Shown piece by piece: positions 9,061-16,582 of a DNA stretch of 29,180 bases; position 1 is the stretch's first letter, and every line of letters starts with the position of its first letter. This DNA is from L227-5C sp038209275. GTDB taxonomy: Bacteria > Chloroflexota > Chloroflexia > Chloroheliales > Chloroheliaceae. The notes below the pieces were generated by a model. It saw nothing but the letters and a program-made list of their open reading frames with translations, did no database searches and was not told the DNA's origin. The stretch covers positions 1-29,180 of the forward strand of contig JBBQXW010000052.1 in the NCBI GenBank assembly GCA_038209275.1. The letters are read 5' to 3'. The translations under genes and the position numbers were made by a program.

Positions 9061-9095
9061 TTTTATTCATTGTCGCTTTTTATGAATAAGCAGAC

Positions 9096-11078
9096 TCATT
9101 CTTCGCCGACAAACCATTCTTCGATGCGGTTTTCCAGTTCCGGCGCTGGCTTCACCAGATTGTTTTCCAGCTTGCTAAGGTAGCTTTGGGCAATTTCCAA
9201 TTGCTCGGCGGCTTGACTTTGCGATAAATGTAGCGCTTTTCGGCGGGCTAACAACTTTTCACCTAGCGAGGTAGCCTCTGAAACTTGTCCCGCCCCACTT
9301 TTATCGCCCTCATCCTCTACATTCTGGGAAGCGCGTCTGGTTCTAGCTTGCAGGTTTTGTTCACCTGATGTGAGAATTTTACTGGCGGTTCTTTTCCCCT
9401 TGCTACCGATATAGCGACTTTCTTGATGTTCAATACTCTTGTAGGCTTCCCGAATTATTTCCGGCGGTTCTACCAGCACAGTAGCCTGCAACCACGACGC
9501 GGCCCAACCGCGTTGCTCGGCCAGCTTTTCATCCCAGCGGTCGTATTGCCAGTTAGCCAATACCTTATCTTCCTGAAGCGTATCCAACGCCTTTTCCAGC
9601 CGTTCGCGGGTGATGGCTGGACGCTTGGCATTTAATTCTTCCTCAACCGCTTCCAACAAGGTAATTACCCGGTAGGGGCGGGTATAGCTGCCGTGCCTGC
9701 TTTGAATGCGCCACTGCCAGCTAAAATAACGCGCCAGTCGTTTTTCCCATTTCTGCCGATAAGGGTCGTATTGCACCGCTTTAGCACTGAGTAAGGCGGT
9801 CTGGCGACCTGGCCCAAAAAGAAACTGGGCGAATAGTTTACCAGGTTGGAAAATAAAGCGCTCCACATCCATATAGCCATCCATCTTAAGCTGCCCCATA
9901 CGGTCTGTTACCACAAAAGCTCGGCTCTCGATAGTCTTTTTTACGGCTTTACTTTTGCGGCGTTCTTTTTTGCCCGGATTTCTATCCTCTTTTTCCTCCT
10001 CCTCATAAACTTCTACCGACCCCATATTTAACCAGAGGCTTTGAATATGGGATAATGCCCGCAGCATATCAGTGCGCTGCTCGGTCTCAAAGCCGCCGCG
10101 CCGCCCTTGCCCGCCCTGTTTTGGCTTCAGGCCGCGCATTACCAGAAACTGATCTACAATCGCCAGGGCCGAAGCATCTGGTCGGCGAGCCTGCTGCAAC
10201 CAGGTATGGCATAATAAATCCAGCGCATCCGCATCCAAATCTGAAAGTTCTTCGCGTTGCTTCCACATAATTTGCACCCAGCGCTCGACTTCATCTGGAG
10301 GCATTAGTGGTTGATTTTCTACCTGGGGTGGGCGCAACTGGGCATTACCAATTGCTCCACCTTTAGTGAGTAAAAGGGTAGGCCAGGGCGTACCGGGCGA
10401 AGATTGAAAACTTTTGCTCTGCACCAGCTTTGTCCGTAGCTCGTGATAAGTTGCATGGCTCATTGCAGTAAGTGGCGTAGTTGGGTCAAGCTCGCCAGGC
10501 GGATAATAATTGTAAAATTCCTCTCTTGGGTCGTTTGTTTCGTCCTCTGGTGTATCTTCCTTATCATTCTCTTGCTCAATTGCTAAAAAGGTATCGGAGA
10601 GCTGAAACGGCTCATCAAAAATTACCAGATTCTCTAAACTAATAAGCAATGCCTTCCACGACGGATAAGCTTTTAGAAACTCGCTGGCAAACACCGCTAA
10701 AGTGTTATCGGATTTTGTAAAGTTTATTTGACTATATTGAAAATTTTCCAGACTTTCATCCAGGCCAAGCACTTGAAGACAGGCGCTAATAATTTTATCG
10801 TACTCCAAAAACTCTAAAAAAAGCGATTGAAACTGCTCTATCAACCCGCTTTGTACTAGCTGCTGGTCATCCAGGTTTTCACCGGGGCGGTTGTTTTTCA
10901 CAAACTCCAAGTAGTTTTTGCGATTTCGATTTGAGAGTGCATCTTTTGCTGATTGCTGGCCCAACAACTTTTTAAGCTCCAACAATAAACTTTGCTTCTC
11001 AAGCAAAAACTGCTTCATTTCAATTAGAGCAATTTTTAGTTGAGTTCCTAGCGTATCTAATTCGTTTTCTAATTCCAT
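9096..11078 (-). CDS. 660-aa protein with C-terminal Cro/C1 HTH, probably replication-associated
   Basis: I do not recognise the body of this protein. Residues 1-40 are a Leu/Glu/Lys-rich probable coiled coil and ~180-190 are very acidic. A central region (WVQIMWKQREELSDLDADALDL) is followed by a basic patch (KKERRKSKAVKK). A second module (FIFQPGKLFAQFLFGPGRQTALL ... YDPYRQKWEKRLARYFSWQWR) looks like a winged-helix replication or regulatory fold. The last ~57 residues are a clear Cro/C1 HTH (EKLLARRKALHLSQSQAAEQLEIAQSYLSKLENN). The gene ends 36 nt after the last iteron, and its upstream region has four tandem 10-bp repeats. It could be an accessory initiator or a copy-number/partition regulator. 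ATG 11078 has only a weak SD (GAAAG). Confidence 0.55.
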   Translation of the reverse strand: MELENELDTLGTQLKIALIEMKQFLLEKQSLLLELKKLLGQQSAKDALSNRNRKNYLEFVKNNRPGENLDDQQLVQSGLIEQFQSLFLEFLEYDKIISACLQVLGLDESLENFQYSQINFTKSDNTLAVFASEFLKAYPSWKALLISLENLVIFDEPFQLSDTFLAIEQENDKEDTPEDETNDPREEFYNYYPPGELDPTTPLTAMSHATYHELRTKLVQSKSFQSSPGTPWPTLLLTKGGAIGNAQLRPPQVENQPLMPPDEVERWVQIMWKQREELSDLDADALDLLCHTWLQQARRPDASALAIVDQFLVMRGLKPKQGGQGRRGGFETEQRTDMLRALSHIQSLWLNMGSVEVYEEEEKEDRNPGKKERRKSKAVKKTIESRAFVVTDRMGQLKMDGYMDVERFIFQPGKLFAQFLFGPGRQTALLSAKAVQYDPYRQKWEKRLARYFSWQWRIQSRHGSYTRPYRVITLLEAVEEELNAKRPAITRERLEKALDTLQEDKVLANWQYDRWDEKLAEQRGWAASWLQATVLVEPPEIIREAYKSIEHQESRYIGSKGKRTASKILTSGEQNLQARTRRASQNVEDEGDKSGAGQVSEATSLGEKLLARRKALHLSQSQAAEQLEIAQSYLSKLENNLVKPAPELENRIEEWFVGEE

Positions 11079-11130
11079 GTTTTTAATTCTTTCAAAAGTG
11101 ACGGGATATGAAGGTTAATGGTGCTATTAT

Positions 11131-11170
11131 GACGGTTAATGACGGTTAATGACGGTTAATGACGGTTAGT
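11131..11170. repeat. Four tandem 10-bp repeats (GACGGTTAAT), candidate operator
   Basis: GACGGTTAAT is repeated at 11131, 11141 and 11151, with the last copy at 11161 ending GT instead of AT. A degenerate copy (AAGGTTAATG) lies at 11111-11120. The 10-bp period places every copy on one face of the helix. The array sits in the 96-bp gap upstream of the 660-aa HTH protein gene and abuts the end of the AlbA-domain gene, so it is a good candidate for autoregulatory binding. Confidence 0.65.
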
Positions 11171-11174
11171 TATG

Positions 11175-12614
11175 TCAACTTGCCAGGTAATAGCGTAAAG
11201 CGCGCTTTTTACCTCTGGTGATTAGAATACCTCTATTAACCATATCGCTTAAATCGCGTAGCGCAGTACTTTCTCCTACATTAGTAAGAATACGGTATTC
11301 ACCACTACTAATACTGCCATTTTCTTGAATAGTTTTAAGACCAGCAAGTTGCCTCGGATTTAATTCGGTTTCTTCGTCGCTATCTAACACTTCAATGGGT
11401 GTTTGGGCCTGACCATTACGAAATATTACTACAAATTCATGCTGTTCCACAAATTCAGGGGCGGTCAACTTTAATTCACGCATCTCGTTTATCATAAGGC
11501 GAATACCCGAACCTACCCGTTCCATGTAGCCAGGTATATCGCGTAAGAACTGGGCGAGTAACAGGTTACGCGGACGAGATGGTACTTTCATTTCGGTCAA
11601 ATCGTCTATGGTTATGCCGGGAAGAAGCAAACCAGGGCTATGGATTTCAATTCGGTCGGCGTAGTAAAAAATACGCACCGTCTCTCCCGCTCGACTATAA
11701 TCGCGGTGAACAATAGCATTAACTATCGCTTCGCGTAAAGCTTCCAATGGATATTCGGGCAAATCTTCCCGTTTAAAGCCTACTATTCTGGCACCAACAC
11801 GAGTGTGCATAGTGATAAACTCGGCGGTTTTATCAATTAGTTCAGGAAGATTGCCGGTAAAGTTTTTTCGGTCAATATATTTTCCTACGCCGCGACTATC
11901 AGCGTAACGGATACAAACTACTTCACTTTGCGGTACATGGAGTTGAGGGTCATAACCAAACATCAACATTCCAGCGTTGGTTGGCCTCAATTTACCCGTG
12001 GTCGAATCTTGCTCTGCTCCTTCCAATCCTACCAACAAATCTTCTTGAGAAACAAAGCGAAGATTTCGGCGGCTACGTTCTGCCCGGTGCGAAAGGTAGC
12101 GCTCTACCAGCTTCATATCCAAATCCTGGAGAGTAGCTCTAGGACATACGGCTCGTTCCCAGCGTTGAGAACCGTAAGTACTGAGATGCTCTTCTATTTC
12201 CTGGCTGGTCATCGCTATAGTGTAACTACCCTTGCGAATCCAAAAAGTATTACCAGCCTGGTAAAGCGTTCCATTATTGGGTGCGATATGAATAGCTAGA
12301 ATTTGTACTCCTTCTATTAAATAGACGATTGGCTCGGCTGGTTTGAGGGTGGCGGCTGGCACTACTATGCGGGCTGCCCGTAGAATGGTGTCGGTAAATT
12401 CGCCAGGACGAGAAAAGCCCACTAGCCTGCCTGTTTCATCCTCAACGCCAAAAAAAATAGTACCACCGCCCCGATTATTTGCCATCCCACAGATGCGTTC
12501 GGCTAGTTCGCCAGGACGAGGTGGTTTAATTTTAAATTCAACTGAAGTAGTTTCTCCACCCAGCAGCATTTGCTTTATTTCTTCGGTAGTTTGTTTGCTC
12601 TCAGCTTCGCTCAT
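11175..12614 (-). CDS. AlbA_2 / HATPase_c_4 putative transcriptional regulator
   Basis: The N-terminal ~25-150 matches the AlbA_2 (Schlafen AlbA_2) pattern: ETTSVEFKIK, then MANNRGGGTIFFGVEDETGRLVG and FWIRKGSYTIAMTSQEI. Residues ~280-330 are an HATPase_c_4-type GHKL segment (LREAIVNAIVHRDY, then YYADRIEIHSPG). The C-terminal ~80 residues form a winged-helix-like end (LNPRQLAGLKTI ... YRILTNVGESTALRDLSDMVNRGILITRGKKRALRYYL). Such proteins are often labelled RecG-like helicases, but no helicase motors are present. They are common on mobile DNA as stress or defence regulators; the target is unknown. The ATG at 12614 is divergent from parA at 12851, so the 236-bp gap could be shared regulatory DNA. 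Confidence 0.85.
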   Translation of the reverse strand: MSEAESKQTTEEIKQMLLGGETTSVEFKIKPPRPGELAERICGMANNRGGGTIFFGVEDETGRLVGFSRPGEFTDTILRAARIVVPAATLKPAEPIVYLIEGVQILAIHIAPNNGTLYQAGNTFWIRKGSYTIAMTSQEIEEHLSTYGSQRWERAVCPRATLQDLDMKLVERYLSHRAERSRRNLRFVSQEDLLVGLEGAEQDSTTGKLRPTNAGMLMFGYDPQLHVPQSEVVCIRYADSRGVGKYIDRKNFTGNLPELIDKTAEFITMHTRVGARIVGFKREDLPEYPLEALREAIVNAIVHRDYSRAGETVRIFYYADRIEIHSPGLLLPGITIDDLTEMKVPSRPRNLLLAQFLRDIPGYMERVGSGIRLMINEMRELKLTAPEFVEQHEFVVIFRNGQAQTPIEVLDSDEETELNPRQLAGLKTIQENGSISSGEYRILTNVGESTALRDLSDMVNRGILITRGKKRALRYYLAS

Positions 12615-12666
12615 AACTGGCTTTTTTCTATCTAAATCAGAATTTAATTTCCTGGTGCTTGCTTCA

Positions 12667-12688
12667 TTAGTATATCATATAATACTAA
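12667..12688. promoter_or_regulatory. AT-rich inverted repeat between divergent genes
   Basis: TTAGTAT and ATACTAA are 7-bp arms around an 8-bp spacer, located between the divergent AlbA-domain gene and parA. This could be an operator. The low complexity makes it uncertain. In the rest of 12615-12850 I see only a TTAAAAT -10-like element near 12795 and the parA SD. Confidence 0.3.
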
Positions 12689-12850
12689 TGGGTTGAAAAA
12701 TGGAAAGCCTGTCTGACCAGATTATCAAGCTAAAAGTGTTCCAGCGATATTTTTGATTTTAAAATTTTGTTCTATCAAATTCGGCAAAAAAGTGTTAAAA
12801 TTAGACCAGCCTGAAATATCAAAGTTTAACCTCCAAGGAGTTTCAATTCT

Positions 12851-13675
12851 ATGTACAAGATAGCTTTAGCAATTCAAAAAGGCGGTACTGCCAAAACGAC
12901 TAGCACTCTGTGCCTGGGGGGAGCGCTAACCCTGCTGGGCTACCGGGTACTTTTAATAGATCTGGATCCGCAGGCCAATTTGACTGGGTCGCTTATTGAA
13001 AAAACTGGACTGGAAGATAGCCTGACCATTTATAATGTTCTGACTGAAGAAGATGCTGCTATTTCGGACGCTATTTTGGAAACTGGCTGCGGTATTGACC
13101 TGGTGCCTTCTACCGTAAGACTGGCGTTGGCTGAGATGGCATTAATCACTGCTTATAATCGCGAACGTAAGCTTAAAACCGCCCTTGAGGAATTGGAGGA
13201 AGTTTTAGCGGTTGCCAGCGTTGGTGAAACGGGCAAAGCAGCTACAGAGCAGGGTTATGATTTTGCCTTGATTGACTGCCCTCCATCGCTGGGTATTCTT
13301 ACGGTGAATGCTCTGGCAGCGGCTGATGCTGTAATTGTACCGCTTCAGACGGGACAGTATGCTTTGGAGGGATTAAACGATTTTCTTACTACGGTAAATG
13401 GTATAAAAAAAGGTAAGATAAACTCGAATTTAAGCTTGATGGGTATACTCCTGACTATGTGTACCAACAACCGGGTCAGTCGGGATGTAATCAGTAATGT
13501 TCGGGAATTGATGGGCGATAAGGTGTTTAAAACCCAGATTTCTAACCGGGCGATTATGGCTGAAACGGGTATGAAAGGCCCGATTCAAATTTATGCGCCC
13601 ACATCTGAGTCGGCTCAAGAATATAATAAATTGGCCCAGGAGGTGGTAAATTATGTCACAGCCGCCAAACGCTAA
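12851..13675 (+). CDS. parA: ParA partition ATPase (system 1)
   Basis: A 274-aa Soj/ParA family ATPase that drives DNA segregation by ATP-dependent binding to nucleoid DNA and release by ParB. It has the deviant Walker A KGGTAKTT (10-17), the A' motif LLIDLDPQANLT and the Walker B-like ALIDCPPSLG. There is no N-terminal HTH, so it is of the short (Soj-like/Ib) type. Compared with the second ParA of this window it carries ~20 extra residues before the DCPPS motif (EELEEVLAVASVGETGKAA). AAGGAG ends 10 nt before the ATG. Its 3' end overlaps parB by 23 nt, so translation is probably coupled. Confidence 0.95.
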   Translation: MYKIALAIQKGGTAKTTSTLCLGGALTLLGYRVLLIDLDPQANLTGSLIEKTGLEDSLTIYNVLTEEDAAISDAILETGCGIDLVPSTVRLALAEMALITAYNRERKLKTALEELEEVLAVASVGETGKAATEQGYDFALIDCPPSLGILTVNALAAADAVIVPLQTGQYALEGLNDFLTTVNGIKKGKINSNLSLMGILLTMCTNNRVSRDVISNVRELMGDKVFKTQISNRAIMAETGMKGPIQIYAPTSESAQEYNKLAQEVVNYVTAAKR

Positions 13676-14561
13676 TAAAGAGACTGCCAAGAAGTTGCCG
13701 CCACTTTCTAAAGGCAAAGCTGCTGCTGCTCCTCTCTCTACCAGGGGAGGTAAATCGGTAGTGCTAGAAATGCTGGCAAACAAGATGGCTGACCTTAACC
13801 GTCAGCAAAACGAAGAAGCATTTATAGTGGCCCTTTCCAGTCTTGAACCCAACCCGGCGCAACCCAGGCAAATCCATGACGATGAGCGAGACGAAGAACT
13901 GGCCCAGGATATTAAAGCCAGAGGGGTGCTTCAGCCAATCTTAGTTCGCCCGTTAAAAAGCGGACGCTATCAGATTGTAGCCGGAGAGCGACGTTACCGG
14001 GCCTGCGGTTTGGCTGGCCTGAGCGAAGTTCCCGTAATAATCAAGGAATACAACGATGAGCAGGCCCGTTATGCTTCGATGGTAGAAAACCTTCAACGCC
14101 AGGATTTAGACCCATTGGACGAAGGTCGTTTTTATGAGATTCTCAATATTGAGGAAAATATCAGCGTGCGCGAAATTGCCAGTTATATCCATCGTTCTCA
14201 TAAATATGTTCAAGACCGGCTGACTAAATACCGGGAATACTTGTCTGTTCAAGGCAGTACGACCCCGGCGCACCATAATGATAAGTCGGCAGGTTCGGAA
14301 GGTAGTACCGCAGCTAATAGTGATGAAAATCACGAGCGTAACCAACAGTTACGCAAGTTACAAAATTCACAAATTAAGAAGTTAACACCAACCAAGTCGG
14401 TTTTCCGCTTCAAAGATTTTCTCAGCCAGGCTCAGAGTCGGTTCAATGAGCTAAAACCAGCCGAACGCATTGAACTGGCTGAACAACTCCGCGATTTGCG
14501 TCAGGAGATGGAATTAATCGAACAGAAGTTGACCCAGGCAGGTGAGCAATCAATTAACTGA
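13653..14561 (+). CDS. parB: ParB centromere-binding protein (system 1)
   Basis: A 302-aa ParB/Spo0J protein. Residues ~60-150 are the ParB N-terminal CTPase domain, with box II GERRYRA (111-117) and ENLQRQDLDPLDEG (145-158). An HTH of the KorB/Spo0J type follows (VREIASYIHRSHKYVQDRLTKYREY). A Ser/Asn-rich linker and a helical C-terminus (AERIELAEQLRDLRQEMELIEQKL) for dimerisation complete it. The ATG at 13653 has a strong AGGAGG 9 nt upstream, inside parA. A near-consensus parS site lies 66 nt past the stop codon. Confidence 0.95.
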   Translation: MSQPPNANKETAKKLPPLSKGKAAAAPLSTRGGKSVVLEMLANKMADLNRQQNEEAFIVALSSLEPNPAQPRQIHDDERDEELAQDIKARGVLQPILVRPLKSGRYQIVAGERRYRACGLAGLSEVPVIIKEYNDEQARYASMVENLQRQDLDPLDEGRFYEILNIEENISVREIASYIHRSHKYVQDRLTKYREYLSVQGSTTPAHHNDKSAGSEGSTAANSDENHERNQQLRKLQNSQIKKLTPTKSVFRFKDFLSQAQSRFNELKPAERIELAEQLRDLRQEMELIEQKLTQAGEQSIN

Positions 14562-14626
14562 AGGTGAAACATAATTACTTGTTGCAAAAGATACCTCGGT
14601 AGGGGTTAGCTTGATTATAAGTAAAA

Positions 14627-14642
14627 TGTTATACGTGAAACA
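14627..14642. promoter_or_regulatory. Near-consensus parS centromere site
   Basis: TGTTATACGTGAAACA matches the canonical bacterial parS (TGTTNCACGTGAAACA) except in the two bases preceding the central ACGT. Further TGAAACAT half-sites occur at 14565-14572 and 14711-14718. Its position immediately downstream of parB makes it the likely loading site of the adjacent ParB. Confidence 0.7.
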
Positions 14643-14655
14643 TAGCTTCTCAAGA

Positions 14656-14690
14656 GTTAGAAAAGCCTGGCATTGCCAGGTTTTTCTAAC
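14656..14690. terminator. Strong hairpin terminator after parAB
   Basis: A 35-nt inverted repeat (GTTAGAAAA-G-CCTGGCA with its complement, one internal mismatch, ~1-nt loop) contains a T-run in the 3' arm. It lies between parB and the convergent hypothetical gene and could serve both strands. Confidence 0.65.
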
Positions 14691-14797
14691 CCAAACTAAC
14701 AAAATATGGTTGAAACATCTTCGTCTCCTAGAGAAAATCAACTACAGTTTATCATAAAAGAGGCTTTGCTACATATCCCTTATTAGCTTCATCTTGA

Positions 14798-15184
14798 TTA
14801 CCTGGTGCGTTTAAAGCGAAGGGTGGAAGAGTTGTCTATTTTCCGAAGAGTTAACTCATCTAGCTCCAGTTTTGCCTCATACACTTCTGAAAAGACCCCA
14901 TAATCAATCTTGAGATGGCTATTATCGGACCAGTTGTATTTAAGGCTCAATGCCCCTAAATTAATCGTACCATCCGGGTAAAACTCGATAGTGCTTTTCT
15001 CGCGGAAGAAAACGAGGCTCCCAGAAACAACTTCCCATTTGCCGCTTAGAGAAGGGGTTGCAAGGAAGCCTGGTTTGAAAATAACCAGCGCTAACCCCAC
15101 CAACACCAGCAGCCTGACCCCCGCCAGTCCTAGAATTTGCCACAATTTAAGAGTTTTTCGCTTTGTTTGCTGGTATCCTCTCAA
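14798..15184 (-). CDS. Small membrane-anchored hypothetical protein
   Basis: 128 residues: a basic start (QQTKRKTLK), one hydrophobic segment (~16-36, ILGLAGVRLLVLVGLALVIF) and a ~90-residue beta-rich tail (LSGKWEV ... STIEFYPDGTINLG ... YEAKLELDELTLRK). The tail resembles the small lipocalin-like folds found in membrane-anchored bacterial proteins. I do not recognise the family. The start is uncertain: the frame opens at 15232 without any ATG or GTG, TTG 15184 is the best available start, and no convincing SD precedes it. It is convergent with the parAB operon. Confidence 0.5.
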   Translation of the reverse strand: MRGYQQTKRKTLKLWQILGLAGVRLLVLVGLALVIFKPGFLATPSLSGKWEVVSGSLVFFREKSTIEFYPDGTINLGALSLKYNWSDNSHLKIDYGVFSEVYEAKLELDELTLRKIDNSSTLRFKRTR

Positions 15185-15448
15185 TAATTCGGGGTAAAAC
15201 TTTTGTTCTGACGATTGAATAACCGAATTTGGCTAAAATCTACAGACAGGTGATTTAAAAAGCTGATAGATGTTCGGTTAAACTAAGTTTTAGCCTTTAG
15301 CACATAAGTTCAACCCCGATTATTGAACGGATACAAATAGTGGTTTAGGAAGTCTGATTGGGGAATTTAGAATGGCGGGGTCAGAAAACAAGGTTTTTTG
15401 TTAAAACCTGTTAATAATTTAATAAGAGCAAAAGAGGTTAATAAAAGT

Positions 15449-15544
15449 TGTAAATGTGGGTGAGCGTCAGTTTTTTGCAAACCCGGACATTCAAGTTCGG
15501 GTTTGCAAAAAACTGACGCGAAAAATTGACGCTCACCTGTAAAT
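15449..15544. mobile_element. Palindromic repeat element copy 1 (GGTGAGCGTCA ends), flanked by 7-bp direct repeats
   Basis: The ends GGTGAGCGTCA (15459-15469) and TGACGCTCACC (15527-15537) are perfect inverted repeats. An inner perfect 22-bp arm pair (GCGTCAGTTTTTTGCAAACCCG and its complement) lies between them. TGTAAAT flanks the element at 15449-15455 and 15538-15544. The same ends recur in the palindrome at 18658-18695, so this is a repeat family, probably a non-autonomous insertion. It lies ten bases upstream of the tRNA promoter. In the rest of 15185-15448 I see only a weak GTTCAA/TTGAAC repeat (15308-15328) and no gene. Confidence 0.65.
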
Positions 15545-15553
15545 TTGGTCCGC

Positions 15554-15582
15554 TTGACAGAGCGGGTGTCGAATGTTATACT
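15554..15582 (+). promoter_or_regulatory. Consensus sigma70-type promoter of tRNA-Ala
   Basis: TTGACA (15554-15559), a 17-nt spacer and TATACT (15577-15582) match the consensus at 11 of 12 positions. The start point near 15589 lies ~45 nt before the tRNA. Confidence 0.85.
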
Positions 15583-15633
15583 AGGGTCGGTTCGGCATGG
15601 TTGAGCCAAATATGTTTCAGGCACGGCAAAAAT

Positions 15634-15709
<76 letters not shown>

Positions 15710-15779
15710 TTTTTGAAGCCTGGTTCAGAAGTTAAATTCAAAACTACATTTTAAAACTGAATTAAACCTAAACCAATAG

Positions 15780-15807
15780 CCGCCGATACCTACCTGGGCG
15801 GTTTTTT
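15780..15807 (+). terminator. Intrinsic terminator of the tRNA unit
   Basis: The stem CCGCC (15780-15784) / GGCGG (15797-15801) is followed by six T. It ends one base before the ATG of the acetyltransferase gene. Confidence 0.7.
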
Positions 15808-15808
15808 A

Positions 15809-16495
15809 ATGCCTATGTCAACTGAAGCGCTACATCAAACTCGCCTTACCGAAGACCTTTTTGGCCCGATTGATAATTCGATTATCACTTCCAAAGGTAT
15901 TATTTGCCTGACCGCCGATTGCACTATCCCCAACCTCTCCAAAATGCAAGCTGACCCCGGTTTTGCCTCTATTTTAGCCGCCGAAAAAGTCGTAACAATG
16001 TTGTGCGATGTGGTGCGGTGTGGCGGTGATGTGAGCGTAGCCCGTACTGCTGGCGGATTGATAGCTTCCTTCATTGCAATTCAGCCGATAGAGCCGATAG
16101 AATGGCAGAATATGAAGTTTAGGCGACGCTGGCAACGCTTACCGATTATCTATGAACTGGGCAGCTTCGAGGTCAGCCGCAACTGGCGCGGGTTGGGCCT
16201 TTTCAAAGCCCTGACCACTTATGCTTTCAACCGGCCCAAATGGGACGACAAAATTCTGATTTCCAACGAATACGTCTGGCACTGGGATGTTGAAGGCGTT
16301 CACCTCACCCCCCGCGAATACGGTATTATGCTCACTCGTCTGCTCAGTCCGCATGGTTTTGTCGAATATTACACCGACGAAAGCGATATTGCTTGCGATC
16401 CCGCGAATCGTTTTATGGCCCGCATCGGCTCTGCCGTTTCCGCCGAACAGCGCCACCAATTCGAGCGTCTGCTTGTTACGGGCGAAGATTTTTAA
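15809..16495 (+). CDS. acuA: AcuA-like GNAT acetyltransferase
   Basis: 228 residues resembling Bacillus AcuA, which acetylates and inactivates acetyl-CoA synthetase. The shared pattern is strong: ELGSFEVSRNWRGLGLFK (acetyl-CoA-binding motif A; B. subtilis has ELGAIEVSPDFRG), then EYVWHWDVEG and DPANRFMARIG, which in B. subtilis read EYYWHWDLKG and HPANCLMARIG. The comparison is from memory. No acetyl-CoA synthetase or deacetylase gene is nearby, so the substrate is inferred from family only. The start is ATG 15809 or ATG 15815; both follow the tRNA terminator directly, with only GGGCGG of its stem as a possible SD. It may rely on read-through or lack a normal leader. Confidence 0.82.
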   Translation: MPMSTEALHQTRLTEDLFGPIDNSIITSKGIICLTADCTIPNLSKMQADPGFASILAAEKVVTMLCDVVRCGGDVSVARTAGGLIASFIAIQPIEPIEWQNMKFRRRWQRLPIIYELGSFEVSRNWRGLGLFKALTTYAFNRPKWDDKILISNEYVWHWDVEGVHLTPREYGIMLTRLLSPHGFVEYYTDESDIACDPANRFMARIGSAVSAEQRHQFERLLVTGEDF

Positions 16496-16513
16496 CCCGG
16501 TAAGAACGTGTTT

Positions 16514-16582
16514 CATAATGCGGTAGGGTTCAATTCATTGAACTCAGTTGGGTTTGCCCCTTCAGACCCCTACCGCATTATG
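16514..16582. terminator. 15-bp perfect inverted repeat between convergent genes
   Basis: CATAATGCGGTAGGG (16514-16528) is repeated inverted at 16568-16582 around a 39-nt loop, with near-matching extension into GTGTTT/GACACA. The right arm covers the stop codon of the methyltransferase gene. It probably acts as a bidirectional terminator or is another palindromic repeat; there is no clear T-run. Confidence 0.5.

Noticed and set aside
11175..12614. RecG-like ATP-dependent helicase
   Set aside because: The name is a frequent misannotation; no helicase motifs are visible, only AlbA_2, HATPase_c_4 and a winged-helix end.
14550..14741. 63-aa minus-strand open frame behind parB
   Set aside because: It spans the parS-like site and the terminator hairpin, with no SD or recognisable sequence.
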